A stretch of 64,000 nt of DNA from Bacteroides sp. (lineage in GTDB: Bacteria > Bacteroidota > Bacteroidia > Bacteroidales > Bacteroidaceae): assembly GCA_017471925.1 (NCBI GenBank), contig JAFURM010000029.1:32398-96397 (forward strand), written 5' to 3'. How positions within the stretch are numbered: the stretch's first letter is position 1; each line of letters begins with the position of its first letter. Shown in pieces: positions 15,722 to 24,965 of this stretch. The notes under the pieces were generated by a model. The model saw only the letters and a program-made list of their open reading frames with translations, was not told where the DNA came from and made no database searches. Position numbers and translations under genes: made by a program.

Positions 15722-16387
15722 TCAAAACAGGAATACGCGGAACAGCATGTTGCTCGCCGGATGAAGCACCAGCAGGACCGACAGCACTCCCACGATGACC
15801 CCTCCGGTCACTTCGCCCAGGGTGTGGTGGCGCAGGGTGATGCGTGCCGTGCCCAATACTCCTGCCGTGAGGATGAACAGGCAGAGCCAACCCACCGGGT
15901 TGTAGCCAAAGAGGTTGCTGAAGGCCACCAGCCCGCCGATGATGGCACCTGCACCGGCCATGTGCTCGCTCAGCTTCCACCAGAAGTTCAGGACGACGCA
16001 GACCGTCATCATCAGCAGGGCGGCCAGGATGATGCCGGTCATGTACCACGGCATGTTCATGCGCTGCATCAACAGCAGGCAGAAGAGGTAGGAGATGATG
16101 GTGAGCAGGAAGGGCACGTAGCGCCGTTTGCGCTGGCCCATCTCCTGTGCCGTCAGGCGGTTGACGATGCGGAACAGGAAGATGGAGAGTGCCGGTATCA
16201 GGATGGTGAAGGTGAACACGATGCCCAGCACAATCAGCTTGTAGAGCAAGGGCAGCATGCTCAGGTAGGAGAAGAGGAACAGAATCAGGAAGGCCAGGAA
16301 GGGGATGGAGAAGGGGGTGAACAATGCAGACACCACCTTGGCGCCCCGGGTCAGGTTCCTTTCTGTCTTGATGTAACTTGCTTCCAC
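15722..16387 (-). CDS. PAP2-superfamily-like membrane protein
   Basis: 221 residues with about six membrane helices. The later half has PAP2-like blocks: KLSEHMAGAGAIIGG resembles the SGH motif region with its His, and ARITLRHHTLGEVTGGVIVG resembles the final SRxxxxxH-x3-D block, with Arg/His retained. The KxxxxxxRP block of classic phosphatases is not seen; MGQRKRRYVPF at about 90-100 may take its place. It could be a lipid-phosphate phosphatase or a catalytically altered relative. It lies 50 nt downstream of nothing shared and 66 nt from rpoN, same strand. Confidence 0.65.
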   Translation of the reverse strand: MEASYIKTERNLTRGAKVVSALFTPFSIPFLAFLILFLFSYLSMLPLLYKLIVLGIVFTFTILIPALSIFLFRIVNRLTAQEMGQRKRRYVPFLLTIISYLFCLLLMQRMNMPWYMTGIILAALLMMTVCVVLNFWWKLSEHMAGAGAIIGGLVAFSNLFGYNPVGWLCLFILTAGVLGTARITLRHHTLGEVTGGVIVGVLSVLLVLHPASNMLFRVFLF

Positions 16388-16453
16388 TGTTCTTTCAACT
16401 TAATATGATGTCAGACATTATAATATATATATAAGGTGGGAATGGCGAAACGG

Positions 16454-17938
16454 CTATTTGCGCAGGCGGGCCACCGGGATGTTCATCTGTTGCCTGTACT
16501 TGGCCACTGTGCGGCGGGCCATGGGGAAGCCTTTCTCTTTCATCATGCCGGCCAGCTCGTCATCGGTCAGGGGTGAAGCCTTGTCTTCGTGGTCGATGAA
16601 CTCCTTCAGCAGGTTGCGTATTTTGTGCACGGATATCTCTTCGCCATCGTCGTTCACGTAGCTTTCGTTGAAGAAGAACTTCAGGGGATAGATGCCGAAA
16701 TTGGTCTGCACATACTTCCTGTTGGTTACACGCGACACGGTGGAGATGTCCAGTTTGGCTCTCTCGGCCACGTCTTTCAGAATCATGGGCTTCAGCAGGG
16801 TTTCGTCTCCTTCCCGGAAGAAGGGGAGCTGCAGGTCTATGATGGCCTGCATGGTGCTCATCAGGGTGTTCTGTCGTTGCTTTATGGCATTGATGAAGCC
16901 TTGTGCGGCATCCAGCTTCTGCTTCAGGAAGGTCATGGCTTGTTGTGACTCCTTCGACTGGTTGGCTCGGTTCTTGGTGTGCTCTTCCAGGAGTGTGGTG
17001 TAGTTGCGGCTTATGCGCAGTTCGGGCACATTGCGGTTGTTCAGTGTCAGGCTGATGGTTCCGTCGTCATCGGTCTCCACGATGAAGTCGGGCACAATCT
17101 GTTGCATATTCTTGCCGATGGCTTCGCCCAGTGCGGAGCCGGGACGTGGGTTCAGGCGGCAAATCTCCTTGATGGCCTCCTGACAGGTCTCTTCGTCCAG
17201 TTCCAGCTTCTGGCCTATCTTGTCCCAATGCTTGTGGGTGAATTCGTCGTAGCAGTCGGTCAGGATGGCCGTTTCCGCCTCCAGCAAGGGGGTGGGGGCT
17301 TCGTTCTGCTTGCGCTGGATTTGCAGCAGCAGGCATTCCTGGAGGTTGCGTGCTCCCAGTCCGGCCGGGTCGAAGTCCTGAATCACGTGCAGCGCCTCTT
17401 CCAGTTCCTGCGGGGTGGCCTCAATGCCCATGTAGATGGCCAACTCGTCACCGATGCTTTCCAGGGACTTCCGCAACAGACCGTCATTGTCCAACGAGCC
17501 AATCAGATAGTTGGCCAGTTCGCGCTGATGCTCCGTCAGGTTGCGTTCGCCCAGCTGCTCTTTCAGGGTTTCATAGAAGGATGTGGCCTCGGAGAATGGA
17601 ATTTCTTCGGGCTGCTCTCCACGGGAACGGTTGTTTTCCTGCAGTTTGTAGTCGGGGATGTCGTCTTCGTTCAGGTAATCACTCAGGGAGTCGTAGGCGG
17701 TGTCACCACCATCTTCCTGGCTGGTCTCGGAGGTCGAGGCATCGGTATACTCTTCGTTGGAAGTCTCTTCGTCATGCCCCTCCTCCAAAGCCGGATTTTC
17801 CAATACTTCGCTTCGCACACGGTCTTCCAACTCCAGAATGGGCTGCTCCAGCAATCTGACTACCAGTATCTGCTGGGGCGACAGCGTCTGTATCTGTTGC
17901 TGTGCCTGGGTCTGTATCTGTTTGGAAGCCTGTGCCAT
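16454..17938 (-). CDS. rpoN: RNA polymerase sigma-54 factor
   Basis: 494 residues. Region I is a Gln-rich start (KQIQTQAQQQIQTLSPQQIL), region II an acidic linker (about 50-110), then the core-binding domain (LRKSLESIGDELAIYMG, IQDFDPAGLGARNLQECLLLQ) and the C-terminal RpoN box ARRTVAKYRQQMNIPVARLRK, whose central part reads ARRTVAKYR and recognises the -24 element. An HTH (LKDVAERAKLDISTVSRVTNRK) precedes it. It directs transcription dependent on enhancer-binding activators. It is 15 nt downstream of argS on the same strand and is probably co-transcribed. Confidence 0.96.
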   Translation of the reverse strand: MAQASKQIQTQAQQQIQTLSPQQILVVRLLEQPILELEDRVRSEVLENPALEEGHDEETSNEEYTDASTSETSQEDGGDTAYDSLSDYLNEDDIPDYKLQENNRSRGEQPEEIPFSEATSFYETLKEQLGERNLTEHQRELANYLIGSLDNDGLLRKSLESIGDELAIYMGIEATPQELEEALHVIQDFDPAGLGARNLQECLLLQIQRKQNEAPTPLLEAETAILTDCYDEFTHKHWDKIGQKLELDEETCQEAIKEICRLNPRPGSALGEAIGKNMQQIVPDFIVETDDDGTISLTLNNRNVPELRISRNYTTLLEEHTKNRANQSKESQQAMTFLKQKLDAAQGFINAIKQRQNTLMSTMQAIIDLQLPFFREGDETLLKPMILKDVAERAKLDISTVSRVTNRKYVQTNFGIYPLKFFFNESYVNDDGEEISVHKIRNLLKEFIDHEDKASPLTDDELAGMMKEKGFPMARRTVAKYRQQMNIPVARLRK

Positions 17939-17953
17939 AGCGTGTCGTTTCTT

Positions 17954-19771
17954 TTACATTCTTTCGGGTACTTCGATGCCCAGCAGACCCATGCCGAGGC
18001 GCACAATCTTGGCCACGTTCTGAGACAAAGCCAAGCGGAACACCTTGACCTCCTCTTTCTCTTCGCGCAGAATGCTGAAGTCGTGGTAGAACTGGTTGTA
18101 CTCCTTCACCAGGTCGTAGCAGTAGTTGGCTATGCCTGAAGGGCTATAGGTGGTTCCGGCTTCCTTTACCACGGCGGCAAAGTCGGCCAGCATCTGAATC
18201 AGTCCCTCCTCCTTCTCGCTCAGTTCGATGCCTGTGGGCAGTTGGGCGGGTATGGCGATGCCCTGTTCTGCGGCCTTGCGAAGGACGGAGCGGATACGGG
18301 CATAGGTGTATTGGATGAAGGGACCCGTATTGCCGTTGAAGTCAATGGATTCCTTGGGGTTGAAGGTCATGTTCTTGCGGGCGTCCACCTTCAGGATGAA
18401 GTACTTCAGGGCACCCAGTCCCACAATGCGTGCGATGTCATCGGCCTCCTCCTGGCTCAGGCCGTCCAGCTTGCCCAACTCGCCGCTGGTCTCCTTGGCG
18501 GTGGCAATCATTTCGGCCATCAGGTCGTCGGCATCCACCACGGTGCCTTCGCGGCTCTTCATCTTGCCTTCGGGCAGTTCCACCATGCCGTAGGAGAAGT
18601 GCACCAGCCCCTTGCCCCACTCGAAGCCCAGCTTGTCTAACAGGATGGAGAGCACCTGGAAGTGATAGTTCTGTTCGTTGCCCACCACGTATATCATCTT
18701 GTCAATGGGATAGTCGGCAAAGCGAAGTTTGGCCGTACCGATGTCCTGCGTCATGTAGACCGATGTACCGTCGGCACGCAGCAGCAGCTTGTGGTCCAAT
18801 CCTTCACCGGTCAGGTCGGCCCATACGGAACCGTCCTCCTTGCGGTAGAAGAAACCTTTCTCCAGCCCTTCCATCACTTTCTCTTTTCCTTCGAGGTAAG
18901 TGTTTGATTCGTAGTATATCTTGTCGAAGGTGACACCCATCATTTTGTAGGTCTCGTCGAAACCGGCGTAAACCCAGTCGTTCATCTTCTTCCAGAGTGC
19001 GCGCACTTCGGGGTCTCCGGCCTCCCACTTCACCAGCATTTCGCGTGCTTCCTTCATCAGGGGGCTTTCGGCTTCAGCCTTGGCCTTGGCCTCTTCTTCG
19101 CTCAGTCCGTCGGCCATGAACTTGGCGGTCAGCTCCTTCACCTCGGCCTTGTAGTGCTTGTCGAAGGCCACGTAGTAGTCGCCAATCAGGTGGTCGCCCT
19201 TCTTGCCGCTCGATTCCGGTGTCTCTCCCTCGCCATATTTCAGCCAGGCCAGCATGGACTTGCAGATGTGTATGCCACGGTCGTTCACGATGTTGGTCTT
19301 CACCACCCGGTTGCCGTTGGCTGCCACGATGTTGGCCAAGGCGTTGCCCAGCAGGTTGTTGCGCACGTGTCCCAGGTGGAGCGGCTTGTTGGTGTTGGGC
19401 GAGGAGTATTCTATCATCACTAAGGGGGAGCTTTCCGTGGCTGTCGTCAGGCCATACTGTTCGTCGGCCTGAATGCCGTTCAGCAGTTCAATCCAGGCCG
19501 ATGAGGCCACTGTCAGGTTCAGGAATCCCTTGATGACGTTGAATCCGGCCACCATCGGTTCGTTGGCTTTCAGGTATTCGCCAATCTCCTGTGCCGTCTG
19601 CTCGGGACCTTTCCTTGAGAGGCGGAGGAAGGGGAATACCACCAGCGTGAGGTGTCCTTCAAACTCTTTCTTTGTCTTTTGCAACTGCACCAGTCCGGCC
19701 GCTACTTCCTGGCCGTAAAGTGCTTTCAGTCCGTTGATTACGGAGACTACCAGTTTCTGTTCTATATCCAT
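17954..19771 (-). CDS. argS: Arginyl-tRNA synthetase
   Basis: 605 residues, class I aminoacyl-tRNA synthetase. The N-terminal Add-1 domain is at about 1-100. The HIGH-like motif HLGHVRNN lies in EYSSPNTNKPLHLGHVRN, the Rossmann core follows, and a KMSKS-like KMKSREGT comes at about 405. The C-terminal DALR anticodon-binding domain ends LLGIEVPERM, the usual ArgS ending. It has its own promoter at 19849-19879 and is followed by rpoN. Confidence 0.96.
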   Translation of the reverse strand: MDIEQKLVVSVINGLKALYGQEVAAGLVQLQKTKKEFEGHLTLVVFPFLRLSRKGPEQTAQEIGEYLKANEPMVAGFNVIKGFLNLTVASSAWIELLNGIQADEQYGLTTATESSPLVMIEYSSPNTNKPLHLGHVRNNLLGNALANIVAANGNRVVKTNIVNDRGIHICKSMLAWLKYGEGETPESSGKKGDHLIGDYYVAFDKHYKAEVKELTAKFMADGLSEEEAKAKAEAESPLMKEAREMLVKWEAGDPEVRALWKKMNDWVYAGFDETYKMMGVTFDKIYYESNTYLEGKEKVMEGLEKGFFYRKEDGSVWADLTGEGLDHKLLLRADGTSVYMTQDIGTAKLRFADYPIDKMIYVVGNEQNYHFQVLSILLDKLGFEWGKGLVHFSYGMVELPEGKMKSREGTVVDADDLMAEMIATAKETSGELGKLDGLSQEEADDIARIVGLGALKYFILKVDARKNMTFNPKESIDFNGNTGPFIQYTYARIRSVLRKAAEQGIAIPAQLPTGIELSEKEEGLIQMLADFAAVVKEAGTTYSPSGIANYCYDLVKEYNQFYHDFSILREEKEEVKVFRLALSQNVAKIVRLGMGLLGIEVPERM

Positions 19772-19848
19772 GATGCACTTAGTTATTCTATGTTGGAACC
19801 TGCTTTCTTAAAATGGTTCAGGATAGCCTTTGTTCTTGCTTTCCGTGG

Positions 19849-19879
19849 CAAAGATAGTGCAAATTGAGTTAATTGCAAA
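19849..19879 (-). promoter_or_regulatory. Bacteroidetes-type promoter for argS-rpoN
   Basis: On the minus strand TATCTTTG (19849-19856) is the -7 box and TTTG (19876-19879) the -33 box, spacer 19 nt. The leader to the ATG at 19771 is about 70 nt. Confidence 0.7.
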
Positions 19880-20043
19880 GCTGCAACCTGTAACATTTGT
19901 TGTTCCGTCGGGCATACTTGCGGGCTGCATCCGGTTCGCTCTGCCTCTTTTGTTGTTTATTTTATATATGTTTAAGGCGGCTTTAGAAGAAAGTCTGTTT
20001 CCGCTTTGTTTACATTGTATAGAATGCCTATGGCAATCGCTCC

Positions 20044-20104
20044 GTTTCTCACTGGCAATCGGGTGGTTTCTCACTGGCAATCGACCCGATTGCCAGTGAG
20101 AAAC
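20044..20104. repeat. Three-copy repeat (two direct, one inverted) forming alternative long hairpins
   Basis: GTTTCTCACTGGCAATCG occurs at 20044-20061 and 20066-20083, and its reverse complement at 20087-20104. The inverted copy can pair with the second copy (18 bp, 3-nt loop) or with the first (21 bp perfect, 20044-20064 with 20084-20104, looping out the second). It stands alone in a 668-bp gene-free spacer between argS and lolD. Confidence 0.85.
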
Positions 20105-20439
20105 TGAACGTTCATCAAGTAGATTTTTAATGTTTTGATGGTCGAATTGTTACGAAATCTTCGTTTTATAGAAAAGACTGTGCATTATTTCTTTCTGGTG
20201 ATGATAAGATGTAAATCGAATGTGCGTAATAATTACTCTATTCATGAATGCTTCATCCATTGTTGTGCAGCAGAATCTTGGCCGCAGGATGTGCCGTATC
20301 GGAATGGAAAACGCCCGTAGACCGACATATTACTACCGATTTTATACTTCGCTGATATTCATTGTGTTAGTAATAATAAGGCTTTGTGCGGGTTGTAAAT
20401 GTTAGCACTTAGGTGTTCGTGGGCGTTGCGCTTGGGTGT
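20105..20439. other. Gene-free AT-rich spacer
   Basis: No convincing gene, RNA or promoter was found between the three-copy repeat and the lolD stop codon. A plus-strand frame at 20220-20405 lacks family features and is probably chance. GAACGTTC (20107-20114) is a short palindrome directly after the repeat. Confidence 0.5.
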
Positions 20440-21093
20440 TTAACCCACCACCTCGCCATCCTTCAGGTGGATGGTGCGGTCGGTGGTGCGGGCAAGGGTT
20501 TCGTCGTGGGTGACGATGACGAAGGTTTGCCCCAGGCGGTTGCGCAGGTCAAAGAAGAGTTGGTGAAGTTCCTCCTTGTTGTGGCTGTCCAAACTGCCCG
20601 AAGGCTCGTCGGCCAGCACTACGGCCGGGCGGTTGATGAGGGCACGGGCCACGGCCACACGCTGCTTCTCGCCGCCCGACAGCTCGCTCGGCTTATGCGC
20701 CTCGCGGTCGCCAAGCCCCATGAGTTGCAGCATCTGACGGGCTTCTTCCTGTGCCTCGCTTCTGCCCTTGCCGGCGATGAAGGCGGGAATCATGACATTC
20801 TCCAAGGCCGTGAACTCAGGCAGCAGCTGATGAAACTGGAAGACAAAGCCGATGTGACGGTTGCGGAAGGCGGAGAGTTCCCTCTCCTTCAGGCGGGAGA
20901 CCTCCACACCGTCAATCTGCACTGTCCCTGAATCGGGCCTGTCCAGCGTGCCTATGATTTGAAGCAATGTGGTCTTCCCGGCACCGCTGGGGCCTACGAT
21001 GCTCACTACTTCGCCCTGACCTATCTCCAGGTCTATTCCGCGCAATACTTGCAGTGTGCCGAAACTCTTGGTGATTCCCTCTATTCGTATCAT
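20440..21093 (-). CDS. lolD: Lipoprotein-releasing ABC transporter ATPase (LolD-like)
   Basis: 217 residues, a single ATPase domain: Walker [10 protein letters not shown] (about 34-42), Q-loop [18 protein letters not shown] typical of LolD/MacB-type MacB-family ATPases, signature [15 protein letters not shown], Walker [13 protein letters not shown]. With LolCE it extracts outer-membrane lipoproteins from the inner membrane. The permease gene is not adjacent, as in many Bacteroides, so the assignment rests on family resemblance; a macrolide-type exporter ATPase is the alternative. It follows pyrF by 28 nt in the same direction. Confidence 0.8.
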   Translation of the reverse strand: MIRIEGITKSFGTLQVLRGIDLEIGQGEVVSIVGPSGAGKTTLLQIIGTLDRPDSGTVQIDGVEVSRLKERELSAFRNRHIGFVFQFHQLLPEFTALENVMIPAFIAGKGRSEAQEEARQMLQLMGLGDREAHKPSELSGGEKQRVAVARALINRPAVVLADEPSGSLDSHNKEELHQLFFDLRNRLGQTFVIVTHDETLARTTDRTIHLKDGEVVG

Positions 21094-21121
21094 ATACGTT
21101 CTCCGCCGTTGTCCGTTTCTG

Positions 21122-21946
21122 TCACAGGATAGCTTTCAACTGTTCGGCCATCTGGGCCTGGACCTCTTGTGCGGCCTTGCGTGCGGCTGCAGCGAAGTTC
21201 TCGCTCTTGTCCACGTAGATGATGCCACGGCTGGAGTTCACGATGAGACCGCAAGTGCTGTTCATGCCATACTTGCATACCTCTTCCAATGAGCCGCCTT
21301 GTGCACCTACGCCGGGCACCAGCAGGAAGTGGTCGGGCACAATCTTGCGGATGTCCTCAAACGCACGGCCTTGGGTGGCACCTACCACATACATCATCTG
21401 CTCGTCGCCGGCCCACTCCTGGCTCTTGCGCAACACCTTTTCGAAGAGGCGTTCGCCCTGCGGGTCTTCCGTCAGCTGGAAGTCGTGCGAGCCCTTGTTG
21501 CTGGTCAGCGCCAGCAGGATGACCCATTTGCCTTCGTAGGTAAGGAACGGAGTCACCGAGTCTTCGCCCATGTAGGGGGCCACGGTCACGGAGTCAATGT
21601 TCATCTCCTCGAAGAAGGTGCGGGCATACATGGCCGATGTGTTGCCGATGTCACCGCGCTTGGCGTCGGCAATGATGAACTGGTCGGGGTAGTTCTGCTT
21701 GATGTATTCCACGGTCTTCTCGAAAGCAATCCATCCCTTCACACCCATGCTCTCATAGAAAGCCAGGTTGGGCTTGTAGGCAATGCAGAGGTCGGCCGTT
21801 GCGTCGATAATGGCCTTGTTGAATGCAAAGATGGGGTCTTCTTCCTTCAGCAGATGTTCGGGAATCTTCTTGATGTCGGTGTCAAGACCTACGCAGAGGA
21901 AGGATTGCTTGCGTTTGATGTTTTCGAAGAGTTCTTGCTTATTCAT
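21122..21946 (-). CDS. pyrF: Orotidine 5'-phosphate decarboxylase (type 2)
   Basis: 274 residues, the long PyrF subfamily. [17 protein letters not shown] is the N-terminal substrate region, [19 protein letters not shown] carries the catalytic Asp-x-Lys-x2-Asp, and [17 protein letters not shown] is the phosphate loop. It makes UMP from OMP in the cytoplasm. It forms a tight leftward run with prfA (30 nt upstream) and purM. Confidence 0.95.
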   Translation of the reverse strand: MNKQELFENIKRKQSFLCVGLDTDIKKIPEHLLKEEDPIFAFNKAIIDATADLCIAYKPNLAFYESMGVKGWIAFEKTVEYIKQNYPDQFIIADAKRGDIGNTSAMYARTFFEEMNIDSVTVAPYMGEDSVTPFLTYEGKWVILLALTSNKGSHDFQLTEDPQGERLFEKVLRKSQEWAGDEQMMYVVGATQGRAFEDIRKIVPDHFLLVPGVGAQGGSLEEVCKYGMNSTCGLIVNSSRGIIYVDKSENFAAAARKAAQEVQAQMAEQLKAIL

Positions 21947-21976
21947 AGCTTCTTTGATTTTTTATGTTTGATTGAT

Positions 21977-23089
21977 TTATAACTCGCTTTCTTTCAGTCG
22001 CTCCGCATTTTCGGCTACGATGAGGTGGTCGATGCAGTCCTGTATTTCACCGTCCATGAAGGCGGCCAGGTTGTAGATGGTGTAGTTGATGCGATGGTCG
22101 GTGATGCGTCCCTGCGGATAGTTGTAGGTGCGGATTTTGGCCGAGCGGTCACCGGTGCTCACCATGGTCTTGCGCTTGGAGGCGATGTCGTCGATGTACT
22201 TCTGATGCTCCTTGTCGTAGATGAAGGTGCGCAGTCGGCTCAATGCCCGCTCCTTGTTCTTCGGCTGGTCACGCGTTTCAGTACACTCGATGAGTATCTC
22301 CTCTACCGTGCCGGTCAGGGGATTCTTCCAGTTGTAGCGCAGGCGCACGCCGGACTCCACCTTGTTCACGTTCTGTCCGCCGGCACCACCGCTTCGGAAG
22401 GTGTCCCACTTTATTTCGCCTTCGTTGATGACCACATCGAACTCTTCGGCTTCGGGCAACACGGCTACCGAGGCGGCCGAGGTATGTACGCGGCCTTGCG
22501 TCTCCGTGGCGGGCACACGCTGTACGCGGTGTACGCCCGACTCATATTTCAGGATGCCATAGACGCCTTCGCCCGTAACGGAGCAGATGATTTCCTTGAA
22601 ACCGCCGGCTGCCCCCTCGTTGGCACTCGACACCTCTATCTTCCATCCTTTGATGTCGCAATACTTGGAGTACATGCGGAACAGGTCGCCGGCGAAGATG
22701 GCGGCTTCGTCACCGCCCGTGCCACCGCGTATTTCGAGGATGGCGTTGCGGCTGTCCTGCGGGTCGGCGGGTACGAGCAGCAGTTTGATTTGCTCTTCCA
22801 GCTCGGGCAGACGACTCTGGCAGGTGTCCAGCTCTTCGCGTGCCATGTCGCGCATTTCGGCATCATCTTCGTTGGCAATGATTTCCTTGGCCTCCTCAAT
22901 GCCGTTCAGCACCTGTATGTATTCCTTGCGGGCTTCCATCAGGTCGCCCAGCTCCTTATATTCTTTCGTCAGCTTCACGTAACGCTTCTGGTCGGCAATC
23001 ACAGCCGGGTCGGTAATCAGGGTAGATACCTCCTCAAAGCGTGCCACGAGACCGTCGAGCTTCTCCAATATGGTGTTGTTTTCTGCCAT
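21977..23089 (-). CDS. prfA: Peptide chain release factor 1
   Basis: 370 residues. It terminates translation at UAA and UAG. The GGQ motif in RSGGAGGQNVNKVESGVRL enters the peptidyl-transferase centre, and the stop-recognition domain includes the PxT-type loop region near RVPATETQGRVHTSAASV. The length and ending (LIVAENAERLKESEL) are normal for RF1. purM ends 5 nt upstream of its start, so translation is likely coupled in the purM-prfA-pyrF operon. Confidence 0.95.
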   Translation of the reverse strand: MAENNTILEKLDGLVARFEEVSTLITDPAVIADQKRYVKLTKEYKELGDLMEARKEYIQVLNGIEEAKEIIANEDDAEMRDMAREELDTCQSRLPELEEQIKLLLVPADPQDSRNAILEIRGGTGGDEAAIFAGDLFRMYSKYCDIKGWKIEVSSANEGAAGGFKEIICSVTGEGVYGILKYESGVHRVQRVPATETQGRVHTSAASVAVLPEAEEFDVVINEGEIKWDTFRSGGAGGQNVNKVESGVRLRYNWKNPLTGTVEEILIECTETRDQPKNKERALSRLRTFIYDKEHQKYIDDIASKRKTMVSTGDRSAKIRTYNYPQGRITDHRINYTIYNLAAFMDGEIQDCIDHLIVAENAERLKESEL

Positions 23090-23094
23090 TCTTA

Positions 23095-24267
23095 TCAGTA
23101 CTTGAACTCCCCAAACTCGCTCTTGATAATCAGTTCTTTCTGGCCTTCGCTCTCTTCGATGCGGCCGATGACCTGGGCATCGATGCCGAAGCTCTGGGAG
23201 ATGGAGATGACCTCCTCGGCGTGCTCGGGAGAGAGGTAGACCTCCAAGCGGTGACCCATGTTGAACACCTTGTACATCTCTGCCCAGTCGGTGTTGCTCT
23301 GCTCCTTGATGGTCTTGAAGAGGGGAGGCACGGGGAAGAGATTGTCCTTCACCACGCGGCAGTTGTCGCCCACGAAGTGCAGCACCTTGGTTTGCGCACC
23401 GCCGGAGCAGTGCACCATGCCGTGAATATTTTTTCTCAGGTTATCCAATAATTTTTTCACTACGGGGGCGTAAGTACGCGTGGGTGAAAGCACCAGTTTG
23501 CCTGCATCCAGCGGGCTGCCTTCCACGCTGTCGGTCAGCTTCAGTCCACCGCTGTACACCAGCTCTTCGGGCACTCCTGCGTCATAGCTTTCGGGGTATT
23601 TCTCTGCCAGATACTTGCTGAACACGTCGTGGCGGGCCGAGGTCAGGCCATTGCTGCCCATACCGCCGTTGTATTCCTTCTCATAAGTGGCCTGTCCGTA
23701 AGAAGCGAGACCCACAATCACATCGCCCGGACGGATGTTGGCGTTGTTGATGACATCGCTGCGCTTCATGCGGCAGGTGACGGTGCTGTCCACGATGATG
23801 GTGCGCACCAGGTCGCCCACGTCGGCCGTCTCGCCACCGGTGGCATAGACACCGACTCCCATCTCGCGCAGTTCGGCCAGCAGTTCGTCCGTACCGTTGA
23901 TGATGGCGCTGATGACCTCGCCCGGCACCAACAGTTTGTTGCGTCCGATGGTGCTGCTGACCAGTATGTTGTCTACGGCTCCCACGCAGAGCAGGTCGTC
24001 AATGTTCATGATGAGTGCGTCCTGTGCAATGCCTTTCCAGACGGAGAGGTCGCCCGTCTCCTTCCAGTACATATAGGCCAGCGAAGACTTGGTGCCCGCA
24101 CCATCGGCGTGCATGATGTTGCAATACTCGGGGTCTCCGCCCAGGATGTCGGGGATTATCTTACAGAAGGCTTGTGGATAAAGTCCTTTGTCGATGTTCT
24201 TGATGGCATTGTGCACATCTTCTTTCGATGCGCTTACGCCACGCATCATGTATCGTTGGTTATTCAT
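23095..24267 (-). CDS. purM: Phosphoribosylformylglycinamidine cyclo-ligase (AIR synthase)
   Basis: 390 residues, PurM/PurL ATP-grasp-like fold. It closes the imidazole ring of AIR in purine synthesis. Blocks include MHADGAGTKSSLAYMYWKE, DALIMNIDDLLCVGA, ATGGETADVGDLVRTI and the C-terminal MYKVFNMGHRLEVYL. The Bacteroides form is somewhat longer than the roughly 345-residue E. coli enzyme. It has its own promoter at 24293-24324 and heads the purM-prfA-pyrF(-lolD) run. Confidence 0.9.
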   Translation of the reverse strand: MNNQRYMMRGVSASKEDVHNAIKNIDKGLYPQAFCKIIPDILGGDPEYCNIMHADGAGTKSSLAYMYWKETGDLSVWKGIAQDALIMNIDDLLCVGAVDNILVSSTIGRNKLLVPGEVISAIINGTDELLAELREMGVGVYATGGETADVGDLVRTIIVDSTVTCRMKRSDVINNANIRPGDVIVGLASYGQATYEKEYNGGMGSNGLTSARHDVFSKYLAEKYPESYDAGVPEELVYSGGLKLTDSVEGSPLDAGKLVLSPTRTYAPVVKKLLDNLRKNIHGMVHCSGGAQTKVLHFVGDNCRVVKDNLFPVPPLFKTIKEQSNTDWAEMYKVFNMGHRLEVYLSPEHAEEVISISQSFGIDAQVIGRIEESEGQKELIIKSEFGEFKY

Positions 24268-24292
24268 GAGTAAGTTGTTTTATTAAGCGTTG

Positions 24293-24324
24293 CAAAGATA
24301 GCAAAGTTTATTCGTTCTCGCCAA
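24293..24324 (-). promoter_or_regulatory. Bacteroidetes-type promoter for purM-prfA-pyrF
   Basis: On the minus strand TATCTTTG (24293-24300) is the -7 box and TTG (24322-24324) the -33 box, spacer 21 nt. It lies 26 nt before the purM ATG. Confidence 0.65.
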
Positions 24325-24354
24325 CAGGAAGGAGGGTAATCAGGTGTCGGGGCC

Positions 24355-24936
24355 TTAGAATTCCACGACCGGTGCCTTGTCGGCCCCCTCTTGAGCGGCA
24401 AAATAGGGACGCTTGTCGAAGCCGAAGATGGCGGCCAGGATGTTCTTGGGGAAGCGGCGGATGGCGGTGTTATAGGCTTGTGCCGTATCGTTGAACTGTT
24501 TGCGGGCCACTGTGATGCGGTTTTCGGTTCCCTCCAGCTGGGCCTGCAGCTCCAGGAAGTTCTGGTTGGCTTTCAGGTCGGGATAGTTCTCTGTCAGAGC
24601 GAGGAGTTTGCCCAAGGCGCTGGTAACCTGGCCTTGTGCCTGCTGGTACTCGGCCAACTTCTCAGGCGTGAGGTCTTCCGCATTGACGGTGATTTGCGTA
24701 GCCTTGCTGCGGGCTTCGATGACACCTTCCAGGGTCTCCTTTTCGTGGGCGGCATAGCCCTTCACGGTATTCACGAGGTTGGGGATGAGGTCGGCACGGC
24801 GTTGATACTGTGTCTCCACGTTGCTCCATTGACCGCTGACTCCTTCTTCCATACTTACCAGGCCGTTATATCCACTGATGGCCCAAATGGCAACGACGGC
24901 CACTGCTACAATCCAAATGATGGTTGACTTTTTCAT
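24355..24936 (-). CDS. lemA: LemA family membrane-anchored protein
   Basis: 193 residues with one N-terminal membrane helix (about 4-22), then a helical bundle. The conserved blocks VSGQWSNVETQYQRRADLIPNLV, AHEKETLEGVIEAR and LTENYPDLKANQNFLELQ define LemA. The biochemical role of LemA is unknown. The downstream TPM-domain gene (29 nt) is its usual Bacteroides partner. Confidence 0.92.
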   Translation of the reverse strand: MKKSTIIWIVAVAVVAIWAISGYNGLVSMEEGVSGQWSNVETQYQRRADLIPNLVNTVKGYAAHEKETLEGVIEARSKATQITVNAEDLTPEKLAEYQQAQGQVTSALGKLLALTENYPDLKANQNFLELQAQLEGTENRITVARKQFNDTAQAYNTAIRRFPKNILAAIFGFDKRPYFAAQEGADKAPVVEF

Positions 24937-24939
24937 TCT

Positions 24940-24961
24940 TTTTAATTGATAGTTGATAATT
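24940..24961. repeat. TTGATAGTTGATAAT-type repeat between lemA and the TPM gene
   Basis: AATTGATAGTTGATAATTG occupies most of the 29-nt gap. The same string family occurs at 33936-33948, 44034-44066, 52751-52799, 55099-55127 and 55948-55990. Confidence 0.6.
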
Positions 24962-24965
24962 GGGC

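Noticed and set aside
20220-20405. 61-codon frame with a hydrophobic end upstream of lolD
   Set aside because: No family features, no promoter, no neighbour on that strand, and its hydrophobic stretch lies at the end, with several Cys; chance frame in AT-rich DNA.
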